Assembly: GCF_006715395.1 (NCBI RefSeq)
Contig: NZ_VFNC01000003.1
Coordinates: forward strand, 62,001 to 126,000
Direction: 5' to 3'
Length of the DNA stretch: 64,000 bases
From: Streptomyces sp. SLBN-31
GTDB taxonomy: Bacteria; Actinomycetota; Actinomycetes; Streptomycetales; Streptomycetaceae
This document shows positions 45,183-53,169 of the stretch, piece after piece. The notes below the pieces were generated by a model. That model did no database searches, was not told the origin of the DNA, and was given only the letters and a program-made list of their open reading frames with translations. The translations under genes were made by a program, and so were the position numbers. Positions within the stretch are counted from its first letter, which is position 1; each line of letters starts with the position of its first letter.

Positions 45183-45368
45183 CTAAGCGTCGAAGTCCTC
45201 TTCGAGCCGGTCCTGCTCCTCGCGCATCCGCTCCGGCTGCTCGTCACGCATGCGGTCCCGGTCCTGCCGGCCACGCTGCTGGCCCTGCTCCCTGGCCTCC
45301 TGGGCCTTCTGCTTGGCCTGCTGCTGCCACTGCTCCGACTGGTCCTGGAACTTGTCCTTCATACCCAT
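45183..45368 (-). CDS. Small, highly charged Gln/Arg/Glu-rich protein
   Basis: A 61-residue protein made almost wholly of Gln, Arg, Glu, Asp and Lys (KFQDQSEQWQQQAKQKAQEA then repeated QDRDRMRDEQPERMREEQD), predicted to be one long helix or disordered. No Cys and few hydrophobic residues. The composition resembles hydrophilin or stress-protection proteins, but there is no specific family evidence. ATG 45368 has GGGAG at about 9 nt; a second ATG two codons on is possible. Confidence 0.75.
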   Translation of the reverse strand: MGMKDKFQDQSEQWQQQAKQKAQEAREQGQQRGRQDRDRMRDEQPERMREEQDRLEEDFDA

Positions 45369-45458
45369 GTGGGTTCACTCCCGTATCGAGTGGGGGGGAA
45401 GAGCCCCTGAGCGGGGCCTTCATCAGATTCACACGGGCGGACACAGCGCGCATTTCGA

Positions 45459-46343
45459 TCAGTTACGGTGCGTAGCCCGGGCCTCCTCGTCGGCCGCCCC
45501 ACCTGCGCCGACGAGCCCCTGCCGCATCCCCGCCAACCGGGGCGCGAACCGCTTCATCTCCCGCTGTCCGACCGACCCGATGATGCTCGGCAGGTACCCG
45601 CGCACGCCCTGCATCCCGCGCAGCCACCACTGCCCGTAGACATGGCCGGCGCGCCGCTCGATGCCGGCCACGAGACGGTCCACGGCCGGGCCCAGCGGAT
45701 AGGTCTTGTTGGACGGCCACGGCAGCCGCTGCCGCAGCTCCCGCATGACCTCGTCCTGGTCCGCGCCGCGCACCATGTCCGTGTCGGTCCAGGACAGATA
45801 GCCGACGCCGACCCGCACGCCCTTGTAGCCGACCTCGGCCCGCAGACTGTGCGCGTACGCCTCCACACCGGACTTGGAGGCGCAGTACGCCGTCATCATC
45901 GGCGCCGGGGTGATCGCGGCGAGGGAGGCGATCTGCAGCAGATAGCCGCGGCTCTCCATCAGAACGGGCAGGAAGGCGCGGGCGGTCACGGCGGACCCGA
46001 TGAGGTTCACCTCGATGACCCGCCGCCACGCCTCCGGGTCGGAGTCCACGAAGGGCCCGCCGGTCGCCACGCCCGCGTTGGCGACCACGATGTCGACCTT
46101 CCCGAAGCGCTCCTTGACCTCGCGCGCGACCCGGGCCATCGCCTCGTGGTCGGTGACGTCGGCGTACCAGTGGTCGCTCTCGCTGTGCAGCCGTTCGGAG
46201 ACCTGCTTGAGGGCGTCCGGCTCCAGCCCCACCAGTGCCACCTTGGCGCCGCGCGCCGACAGCTTGCGGGCGAGCAGCTCGCCCACACCGCGCGCGGCGC
46301 CCGTGACGACGGCGACCTGTCCTTCGAGGCTGACCCTGCTCAT
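45459..46343 (-). CDS. Short-chain dehydrogenase/reductase
   Basis: A 294-residue classical SDR: cofactor motif VVTGAARGVGELLA (about 12-25), VVANAGVATGG (NAG), and the catalytic Ser-Tyr-Lys set seen as IASLAAITP, then TAYCASKSG (YxxxK). The long C-terminus (about 60 residues after the core) is hydrophobic-basic, suggesting membrane or lipid contact. ATG 46343 with GGAGGG overlaps the hydrolase stop by four bases (ATGA). Third gene of a monooxygenase/hydrolase/SDR operon. Confidence 0.9.
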   Translation of the reverse strand: MSRVSLEGQVAVVTGAARGVGELLARKLSARGAKVALVGLEPDALKQVSERLHSESDHWYADVTDHEAMARVAREVKERFGKVDIVVANAGVATGGPFVDSDPEAWRRVIEVNLIGSAVTARAFLPVLMESRGYLLQIASLAAITPAPMMTAYCASKSGVEAYAHSLRAEVGYKGVRVGVGYLSWTDTDMVRGADQDEVMRELRQRLPWPSNKTYPLGPAVDRLVAGIERRAGHVYGQWWLRGMQGVRGYLPSIIGSVGQREMKRFAPRLAGMRQGLVGAGGAADEEARATHRN

Positions 46344-47257
46344 GCACCCTCCTTGATCGTTGCGTACGTCGTCACGAGGTCCCGGATCCGGTCGGTGACC
46401 AGTTCCGGCGCCTCGACCGGCGTCATGTGGCCGAGTCCCGGCAGCTCGGTGGAGTCCACGCAGTTCGGCAGCGCGGCCACCAGGGCCCGTGCGTGTACGG
46501 GCGGGGTGAGCCGGTCGGCGGTCCCGACGACGACGGCCGTCGGCACCCTCAACTCCCTTACGCCGTGGTCGAGATCGAGCAGGTTCAGCACGTTCGACCA
46601 GGCGTGGCGCACCTTGCGCGGACACGCGTGCACGATCCGCGCGCAGGCCTCCACCATGTGCGGTGCCGAACCCGGGCCCATCGTCCCGTACTTGAGGATG
46701 CGCCGCGCGAGAGGCGTGACCGGCCCGAGCGGGGCCCGCGCCCCCAGGATGTGCCGGGTCAGCCAGGTCCGCAGCCGGCCGGGCCGCATGGGGACGACGG
46801 TCGACTCGGCGACCAGCCGCGAGGAGCCGGTGCTGCATAGCAGGACGGCCGCGGCGTGCTCCCGGAAGACGGGCCGGGCCGCGGCCGCCAGCACGGTCAT
46901 GCCGCCCATGGAGTGACCGGCGATCACGGCCTTCTCGCCGGACGCGAGGGTCGCCTTCAGCACGGCTTCGAGGTCGTCGGCGAGGGCGTCGGGGGTGCAG
47001 GCGGGGCTCGCGGGGCTGCGTCCGTGGCCGCGCTGGTCGTAGGCGATGACGCGGTGGTCGGCGGCGAGGTCCCGGATCTGCGCGGCCCAGAAGGCGGTGG
47101 AGCAGGTCCAGCCGTGGGCGAGGACCACGGCGGGCGCGTCCTCGGGTCCGTGCACCTCGACGTGGAGGGCGGCGCCGTCGGCGGAGGTGACGGTGAGCAC
47201 GCGGACGGGCTCGGGTGGGGCGTACGGCCCGGAGGAGACGTGCATGAGGCGGCTCAC
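46340..47257 (-). CDS. Alpha/beta-hydrolase (lipase/esterase type)
   Basis: A 305-residue alpha/beta-hydrolase. VVLAHGWTCSTAFW is the oxyanion region, IAYDQRGHGRS follows, the nucleophile elbow is IAGHSMGGMT (about residue 108), the acid is in VVGTADRLTPP, and the catalytic His in LPGLGHMTPVEAP. GTG 47257 with a strong GAAGGAGGTG overlaps the monooxygenase stop (GTGA). The trio monooxygenase-hydrolase-SDR resembles the start of the mycobacterial mymA (Rv3083-Rv3085) operon, where the hydrolase (LipR) and SDR follow a Baeyer-Villiger enzyme. Confidence 0.9.
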   Translation of the reverse strand: MSRLMHVSSGPYAPPEPVRVLTVTSADGAALHVEVHGPEDAPAVVLAHGWTCSTAFWAAQIRDLAADHRVIAYDQRGHGRSPASPACTPDALADDLEAVLKATLASGEKAVIAGHSMGGMTVLAAAARPVFREHAAAVLLCSTGSSRLVAESTVVPMRPGRLRTWLTRHILGARAPLGPVTPLARRILKYGTMGPGSAPHMVEACARIVHACPRKVRHAWSNVLNLLDLDHGVRELRVPTAVVVGTADRLTPPVHARALVAALPNCVDSTELPGLGHMTPVEAPELVTDRIRDLVTTYATIKEGA

Positions 47258-48762
47258 GCGGACACCTCCTTCTTCGCCGTGTCCTTGGCCGCCGGCGCGC
47301 GCACGAGTTCGTACTCCGCGAGGTCCACCCGCCGCGTCGCACGCCGGAACTCGGTCGTCGTACCCGGCCAGATGGTGGTGTTGCGGCCGTTGGCGTCCAT
47401 GTACCAGCTGGTGCAGCCGCCGGTGTCCCAGACCGTGCGCTTCATGCGCTCCTGCACCCGCCGGGTCCAGGCGTCGACGGCGCTCGGCCGGGCGTCGAGG
47501 GCCGCGCGGCCGCCCAGGACGTCCAGCTGCCGCAGGAAGTCGACCATGTAGGTGAGCTGCGACTCGATCATGAGGATCATCGACGAGTTGCCGAGCCCGG
47601 TGTTGGGCCCGATGACGGTCATCCAGTTGGGGAAGCCCGGCACGGACGCCCCGCGCAGCGCCTCCATACCGCCCTTCCAGGTCTCGGCGAGCGTCCGGCC
47701 GTCCGCCCCCACGACCCGCTCCGCGATCGGCATGTCGGTGACGTGGAAACCGGTGCCGAAGATGATCGCGTCGACCTCGGCCTCGGTGCCGTCGGCGGCC
47801 ACGACGGTGGACCCGCGGACCTCGCTCAGCCCGCCGGCGACGACGTCCACGTTGGGCTCGGCGAGCGCCGGGTAGTAGGCGCTGCTCAGCAGGATGCGCT
47901 TGCAGCCGATGCGGTAGTCGGGGGTCAGCTTGGCGCGCAGGGCAGGGTCCTTGATGGCCCGGGCCATGTTCCGCTTGGCCAACTGCTCGACGAAACCCAG
48001 CTCGTTGGGGTGCTTGGTGAACGCCTGGACCTGCAGCTCCCTGATGCCCCACAGCAGTCCGCGACGGGCCTGCGCGGTGAAGGGCAGCGCCCGGTGCAGG
48101 GCCCGCTCGGCGCCGCTGATGGCCCGGTCGACGCGGGGCATGACCCAGGGCGGGGTGCGCTGGAAGAGGGTGAGGCGGGAGACCTCGGGCTGGATGCTCG
48201 GCACGATCTGGATGGCCGAGGCGCCCGTCCCGACCATCGCCACGCGCTTGCCGCGCAGGTCGTAGTCGTGGTCCCAGCGGGCGGAGTGGAAGACCTTGCC
48301 GGGGAAGGAGTCCAGCCCGGGGATCTCGGGGATCTTGGGGTCGGACAGCGGCCCGGTGGCGGAGACGACGAAGTCGGCGGAGAGGCTTCCGCCGGCCGTC
48401 TCGATGTCCCAGCGCAGCTGCTCGCCGTCCCAGGTCATCCGCTTCACCTCGGAGTCGAAGCGGATGTGCGGGCGCAGCCCGAAGAGGTCCGTGACGTGCT
48501 CGAGGTAGGCGTGGATGTGCTCCTGCCCGGAGAAGGTGCGCGGCCAGTCCGGGTTGGGGGCGAAGGAGAACGAGTACAGGTGCGACGGCACGTCGCAGGC
48601 GCACCCGGGATAGCTGTTGTCGCGCCAGGTGCCGCCGACGCCGCTCGCCCGTTCCAGCACCACGAAGTCCGTGACGCCCTCGCGTCGCAGCCGTACGGCG
48701 GCCCCGAGCCCGCCGAACCCGGACCCGATCACCGCCACCCGCACATGCTCCCGCTCAGCCAT
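47254..48762 (-). CDS. Flavin-containing Baeyer-Villiger-type monooxygenase
   Basis: An NADPH/FAD monooxygenase of 502 residues. FAD motif VAVIGSGFGGLGAA (about 9-22), the BVMO fingerprint FPGKVFHSARWDHD (FxGxxxHxxxW-D), NADPH motif VAMVGTGASAIQIVP, and the C-terminal GTGFHVTDMP and VIGPNTGLG segments are present. BVMOs turn ketones into esters, so a downstream hydrolase that could cleave the ester and an SDR that could make the ketone give the operon a coherent oxidation pathway; the substrate is unknown. First gene of the operon, divergent from merR. Confidence 0.92.
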   Translation of the reverse strand: MAEREHVRVAVIGSGFGGLGAAVRLRREGVTDFVVLERASGVGGTWRDNSYPGCACDVPSHLYSFSFAPNPDWPRTFSGQEHIHAYLEHVTDLFGLRPHIRFDSEVKRMTWDGEQLRWDIETAGGSLSADFVVSATGPLSDPKIPEIPGLDSFPGKVFHSARWDHDYDLRGKRVAMVGTGASAIQIVPSIQPEVSRLTLFQRTPPWVMPRVDRAISGAERALHRALPFTAQARRGLLWGIRELQVQAFTKHPNELGFVEQLAKRNMARAIKDPALRAKLTPDYRIGCKRILLSSAYYPALAEPNVDVVAGGLSEVRGSTVVAADGTEAEVDAIIFGTGFHVTDMPIAERVVGADGRTLAETWKGGMEALRGASVPGFPNWMTVIGPNTGLGNSSMILMIESQLTYMVDFLRQLDVLGGRAALDARPSAVDAWTRRVQERMKRTVWDTGGCTSWYMDANGRNTTIWPGTTTEFRRATRRVDLAEYELVRAPAAKDTAKKEVSA

Positions 48763-48790
48763 GCCGACGCCCTTCCCTCACGCGACCATG

Positions 48791-48804
48791 CCAGTGAACA
48801 CTGG
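48791..48804. promoter_or_regulatory. Perfect dyad upstream of the monooxygenase operon
   Basis: CCAGTG-AA-CACTGG lies 29-42 bp before the monooxygenase start. It is a good operator candidate. Two further short dyads, TACC-GATG-GGTA (48831-48842) and TACC-GCG-GGTA (48863-48873), lie nearer to merR and may be MerR sites. Confidence 0.5.
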
Positions 48805-48890
48805 CGCAATGGGAGGTTAGAACAGCTCCGTACCGATGGGTAGGGGGCGGGGCCAGGAAAGTTACCGCGGGTACAACGTAGGGTTCGGGC

Positions 48891-49553
48891 GTGGCTGACA
48901 AGCGTGAGTACCGCATGGAGGAACTGGCCCGCCTGGCCGGCATCACGGTGCGCACCCTGCGCTTCTACCGCGAACGCAAGCTGATCCCGCCACCGCGCCG
49001 CGAGGGCCGCATCGCCTGGTACGACGACGACCACCTGGCCCGTCTGCGCACGATCGCGGCGCTGCTGGAGCGCGGCCACACCCTCACCGGCATCGCGGAA
49101 CTGGCGGAGGCCCTCGACCACGGCCGCGACGTCGCCGACCTGCTGGGCGTCGAGCCGACGGAGGAGGAGCCGGTCCGCCTCACCCCCGAGGAACTCGCCG
49201 CCCGCTTCGAGGGCCAGGTCACCACGGAGAACCTCGCCGCCGCCCTCGACCTCGGCTACCTCGGCACCGACGGCGGCGAGATCGTCCACATCAGCCGGCG
49301 CCTCCTCGACGTCTCCTCCGCGCTGGTGCGCGAGGGCATCCCCCTCGCCGAGGTCCTCCAGGCGGGCGCCCGCGTCCGCGAGCACGCCGACGCCCTGGCC
49401 GAGATGTTCGCCGAGCTGGTCCTGCGCCACGGCCCCGAGGAGGACCTGTACCGCCTGCGCCCGCTGGCGCGGAGCGTGGTGGAAGCGGAACTGTCACTGG
49501 CACTGGACCGCCGGTTCGGGCAGTTGACGACTAAACGGAATTCCGAACGCTAA
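48891..49553 (+). CDS. MerR-family regulator
   Basis: A 220-residue regulator with the MerR winged helix at the N-terminus (YRMEELARLAGITVRTLRFY, RERKLIPPPRREGRIAWYDD) and a long helical C-terminal domain (about 90-215) without Cys or metal-binding motifs, so it probably senses an organic ligand. GTG 48891 appears leaderless: TAGGGT ends 7 nt upstream and no Shine-Dalgarno is present. Divergent from the monooxygenase operon, which it may control. Confidence 0.9.
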   Translation: MADKREYRMEELARLAGITVRTLRFYRERKLIPPPRREGRIAWYDDDHLARLRTIAALLERGHTLTGIAELAEALDHGRDVADLLGVEPTEEEPVRLTPEELAARFEGQVTTENLAAALDLGYLGTDGGEIVHISRRLLDVSSALVREGIPLAEVLQAGARVREHADALAEMFAELVLRHGPEEDLYRLRPLARSVVEAELSLALDRRFGQLTTKRNSER

Positions 49554-49642
49554 AACGTCTCAGCGGTGACACTCCTTCCGCTAATCTTTCCCCGCAGATT
49601 CGAACTGGAGCTGCGCAAACATGTGTACGTGTCAGGAGTAAA

Positions 49643-49735
49643 GTGCCCAGACGTTCGATTGCCGTGGTCGCGCTCTGCACTGCGGCTGTATTTATCATGA
49701 ACATGACCGCAGCGTATGCGGAGTGCATTTGGTAG
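49643..49735 (+). CDS. Tiny secreted peptide precursor (30 codons), antisense to the SARP 3' end
   Basis: An open frame too short for usual gene calling: GTG 49643 with AGGAG 4 nt upstream, TAG 49733-49735. The product has a textbook signal peptide: basic start (MPRRS), hydrophobic core (IAVVALCTAAVFIMNM) and an AYA cleavage site, leaving the tetrapeptide ECIW if cut there. It overlaps the last 41 bases of the SARP regulator gene on the opposite strand. Its size and layout recall Gram-positive precursors of signalling peptides read by TPR regulators. No homolog is known to me; the function is inferred. Confidence 0.55.
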   Translation: MPRRSIAVVALCTAAVFIMNMTAAYAECIW

Positions 49736-52700
49736 CCGCGAGGAGCCGACGCAGTTCCTCCGCCTCGGCCACCACCCCCAACCGCTGGTAGAGCGCCAGC
49801 GCGTCCTCCGCATGGGCGCGGGCGGCGGAAACGTTCCGCAGCGACAGACACGTTCGGGAAATCCCCGCCAGGGCGTGCGCCGAGCAGAGCGAATAGCTGT
49901 ACTTTCTCGCTATCTCCAGCGCGCTTCGATACGTCTCCAACGCCTCGTTCCACCGCCCCGCCCGGCACTGCGTGTCAGCCACTCCGAGCAATGCCCTTTG
50001 CCGTTCGTATGAATTATCGATTCTTCGGGAGACTTTCTCCGCCGCGTGGAAATGCGCGAGGGCGTCGTCCGTCCGCCCCGCCGCCGCGCACGTCTCGCCC
50101 AGACAGATGAGCGTGTTCACCTCGCCGATGGCGTCACCGCCCGCCCGGTGACCGGCCAGGGCCCGCCGGAAACAGGTGAGGGCCAGGGCCGGCTGTCCGG
50201 TGGCCTGGAGAACGGCGCCCAGATTCATGTGGATCACGGCCAGCTCCTTGCGGCCGCCGACGTCCCGCATCAGGGCCAGCGCCTGCTCGTAGTGGTGCCG
50301 GGCCTCCGGGTAGCGCTTCGTGGCCATGAGGATGTCGCCCGTGTTGTTCCAGGCGATCGCCTCCCCGGTCACGTCGCCGAGCTCCCGGCTGATGTCGAGC
50401 ACCGTGGCGAACCGCCGCATCGCCTCCCCGTACTCCGCCCGGTGCACCGACGCCGTCCCCTGCACGTTCAGCGTCGCCGCCACCCCGTGCCGGTCCCCCA
50501 CCCGCCGGTACAGCTCCAGGGCCCGGTCCAGTTCCCGCAGACACGCCTCGCCCCGCCCGGCGCCCAGGTGGGCACGGCCGATCTCCAGCAGGGCGTCCGC
50601 GCGGCCCCGGTCGTCGTCGAGGTCCTCGAACAGGGCCAGCGCCTCCGTGGCCGCGGCGAGGGCCGCCGCGTGGTTCTCCCGGGCCAGCGCGCCCGCCCGC
50701 TCCACCAGGAGCTGTGCCAGGGCGGCACGGTCGCCGCCCGGCCGGAGCACCACCAGGGCCGCCTCGTGCAGCTGCGCGGTGATGTCGTGAGTGCCCCAGC
50801 GCCTGAGGGAGTGGGCCAGGACGTGCGGGAACAGGACGGCGTACTCCGGGAACTCGGCCGCCGCCGTCCGCGCCACGGCCAGCAGGTTGGCCCGCTCCAC
50901 GCTCAGCCACACCGCCGCGGCGTCGACCGCGGCCCCGCTCCCGCGCGCGGCGGTGAAGTCCGCGGCGTACGGCGAGCCGAGCTCCGGCGGTACCTGCCGT
51001 CTGCGGCGACGGGGGTGGGCCAGCCGGTCCGCGCGGTCGGCGGTGGTGAGGTAGTACGCCATGAGCCGGCGCAGGGCCGCGCGCCGCGCCGACGCCGGAT
51101 CCTCGCGCCGACCCAGGCGTGCCCCGAAGGCGCGCGCCAGGTCGTGCAGCCGGTACCGGTCCCGGACGGGCTCGTCCAGCAGATGACGGTCCAGCAGCGA
51201 GTCCGCCGCGCGTCGCACGGCACCCGCGTCGCCGTCCCCCGCCAGCGCCGTCGCCGCCTCCAGCGTGATGTCCGGGCCCGGGTGCAGCGCGAGCCGGCGG
51301 AACAGCCGACGCGCCGCCGGATCGAGATCGGCGCAGCTCAGCCGCAGCGCGGTGGCGACGCGCTCGCCGAACTCGTCGAGGCGGTCGTCGGCGCGGGCCA
51401 GCCGGTCCACGACGTACTCCAGGTCCCAGGTGTCCCGGTGCCGGAACCGGCCGGCCAGCAGCTGCAGGGTCAGCGGATGGCAGGCGCACAGTTCCACGAC
51501 GCTGCGCAGGGTGGCGGTGTCCGAGACCCGGGCCGCGCCCGCGACGCGCGCGAACAGTGAGGCGGCCTCCGACACGGACAGCACGTCAAGGGGCAGGAAG
51601 CCGGCGCCGTCCAGGTCGGCGAGCACGTTGCGGCTGGCCACGATCGCCCGGCAGCGCGGCGAACCGGGCAGCAGCGGCCGTACCTGTTCGGCGTCGCGCG
51701 CGTTGTCGAGGACGACCAGGACGCGGCGGTGCGCGGTCCACTCCCGCCAGCGCGCGATCCGCTCGTCGAGCGTGGCGGGCAACGGGTCGGGCACCCCGAC
51801 GGCGTGCAGCAGGAACGCCAGCGCGTCGGCGGGCTCGTACGGCGGCTGGTCGCTGTAGGCCCGCAGGTCGACGTAGAACTGGCCGTCCGGGTAGCGGGCG
51901 CGCAGGCGGTGCGCGGCATGGACGATCAGCGCGGACTTCCCCACGCCGGGCATCCCGTGCACGACGGTGAGCGGCAGCGCGGTGCCGTGGCCGCCGGGGG
52001 CCGGGTCGGCGAGCAGCAGCTCCAGCTCGCTCGAACGGCCGGTGAAGTCCCGGGTGTCCCGCGGCAGACTGCTGCCGCTGGTGCCGTCGGGTTCCGCCGG
52101 TGATGCGGCAACGGTCGGCGTGACGGCGATGCTCCACGCCGGCGGGTCCGAGAGCGCCGGGTCCTGGGCGAGGATGCGGACGTGCAGGCTCTGCAGTTCG
52201 GCGCCCGGGTCGATGCCCAGCTCGTCGCGCAGGCGGCGCCGGGTGCCGGCGTACACGGCCAGGGCCTCGTCGTCGCGGCCCGAGCGGTGCAGGGCCAGCA
52301 TGAGCGCGGCCACGGCCTGCTGGGCGAACGGGTTCTGGGAGACCAGTTCGTGCAGTTCGCCGACGAGGTCGGCGTGCCGGCCGAGTTCCAGCTCCAGCCG
52401 GATGCGTTCCTCCCGCACCCGGCGGTGGTCCTCGGTCAGCCGGGCCCGCACGGAGGCCGCCCAGTCGCCGCCGAACTCCGCGAACGGCTCCCCGCGCCAC
52501 AGCGCCGCCGCGGTGTGCAGCAGTCCCACGGCGTACTCCCGCTCCCCGCGCCCGGCGGCGGCCCGCGCCTCGGCGCGCAGCCGCTGGAACCGTACGAGGT
52601 CCACGTCGTCCGGGCCCTCCACCCGCAGCCGGTAACGGCCCGGCGAGGTCCGCTCCACCTGGGCAAGAGCACCGACCGCGCGGTCGAGCCGGGTGCGCAG

Positions 52701-52910
52701 CCGGGAGAGGTAGGTGCGCAGGGTGTCCACGGCGGTCGGCGGCGGGTCCTCCTCACCCCAGACCCGGCCGACCAGGGTGTCCACGGAGACCGGGTCACCC
52801 CGGGCGTAGAGCAGCACGGCCAGCACGCAGCGCTCTTTGACCGAGCCGAGCGGGTACTGGTGCCCCTGGTGCCACAGTTCCAGAGGCCCCAGTGCAAGAA
52901 GGTCCACCAC
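49695..52910 (-). CDS. Large SARP-type regulator (winged helix-BTAD-NB-ARC-TPR, AfsR-like)
   Basis: A 1,071-residue multidomain activator. Order: OmpR-like winged helix (1-90, LYARGDPVSVDTLVGRVWG and TLRTYLSRLRTRLD), BTAD (about 95-245, DLVRFQRLRAEARAAAGRGE), NB-ARC ATPase (about 290-580; P-loop GMPGVGKSAL near 320, VLVVLDNARD Walker B), and a long TPR tail (about 690-1060; repeats such as AIAWNNTGDILMATKRYPEA and LAVIHMNLGAVLQATGQ). STAND proteins of this kind switch on when the TPR sensor binds a ligand. The last residues (CTPHTLRSCS) are encoded opposite the tiny peptide gene. The GTG start has GGGGG upstream. Confidence 0.92.
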   Translation of the reverse strand: MVDLLALGPLELWHQGHQYPLGSVKERCVLAVLLYARGDPVSVDTLVGRVWGEEDPPPTAVDTLRTYLSRLRTRLDRAVGALAQVERTSPGRYRLRVEGPDDVDLVRFQRLRAEARAAAGRGEREYAVGLLHTAAALWRGEPFAEFGGDWAASVRARLTEDHRRVREERIRLELELGRHADLVGELHELVSQNPFAQQAVAALMLALHRSGRDDEALAVYAGTRRRLRDELGIDPGAELQSLHVRILAQDPALSDPPAWSIAVTPTVAASPAEPDGTSGSSLPRDTRDFTGRSSELELLLADPAPGGHGTALPLTVVHGMPGVGKSALIVHAAHRLRARYPDGQFYVDLRAYSDQPPYEPADALAFLLHAVGVPDPLPATLDERIARWREWTAHRRVLVVLDNARDAEQVRPLLPGSPRCRAIVASRNVLADLDGAGFLPLDVLSVSEAASLFARVAGAARVSDTATLRSVVELCACHPLTLQLLAGRFRHRDTWDLEYVVDRLARADDRLDEFGERVATALRLSCADLDPAARRLFRRLALHPGPDITLEAATALAGDGDAGAVRRAADSLLDRHLLDEPVRDRYRLHDLARAFGARLGRREDPASARRAALRRLMAYYLTTADRADRLAHPRRRRRQVPPELGSPYAADFTAARGSGAAVDAAAVWLSVERANLLAVARTAAAEFPEYAVLFPHVLAHSLRRWGTHDITAQLHEAALVVLRPGGDRAALAQLLVERAGALARENHAAALAAATEALALFEDLDDDRGRADALLEIGRAHLGAGRGEACLRELDRALELYRRVGDRHGVAATLNVQGTASVHRAEYGEAMRRFATVLDISRELGDVTGEAIAWNNTGDILMATKRYPEARHHYEQALALMRDVGGRKELAVIHMNLGAVLQATGQPALALTCFRRALAGHRAGGDAIGEVNTLICLGETCAAAGRTDDALAHFHAAEKVSRRIDNSYERQRALLGVADTQCRAGRWNEALETYRSALEIARKYSYSLCSAHALAGISRTCLSLRNVSAARAHAEDALALYQRLGVVAEAEELRRLLAATKCTPHTLRSCS

Positions 52911-53055
52911 GTCCCCCAGGTGGTTTACGCCGAGCGTACGGACACCTGTTCACCTTCACGGTGACGCAGCGTGTGATGGCCCACAGGGGGCGGGACAGGG
53001 CGCACGGGCGCGTGAGGGGCGCATGCGGGAACCGGGCTCCCCGCTTCCACCACCG

Positions 53056-53073
53056 TGCAAGGTTTCTGCAAGG
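53056..53073 (+). promoter_or_regulatory. SARP-style heptamer direct repeat
   Basis: TGCAAGG-TTTC-TGCAAGG: two identical heptamers with an 11-bp period, the spacing that SARP DNA-binding domains are known to recognise. It lies 97 bp before the GT-like gene and 146 bp from the SARP start, in the divergent spacer. A dyad TCACC-TTCAC-GGTGA is at 52950-52964. No convincing -10 box follows at the expected 8 bp. Confidence 0.45.
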
Positions 53074-53169
53074 CCACCGTCCATCCCCCGCGGGCAGACC
53101 GCTCTCGGCGGCCGATCGCGGCCCCACCCGAACCGTCCACCAACTCATGGATTCCACGGGGGAGTTCGT

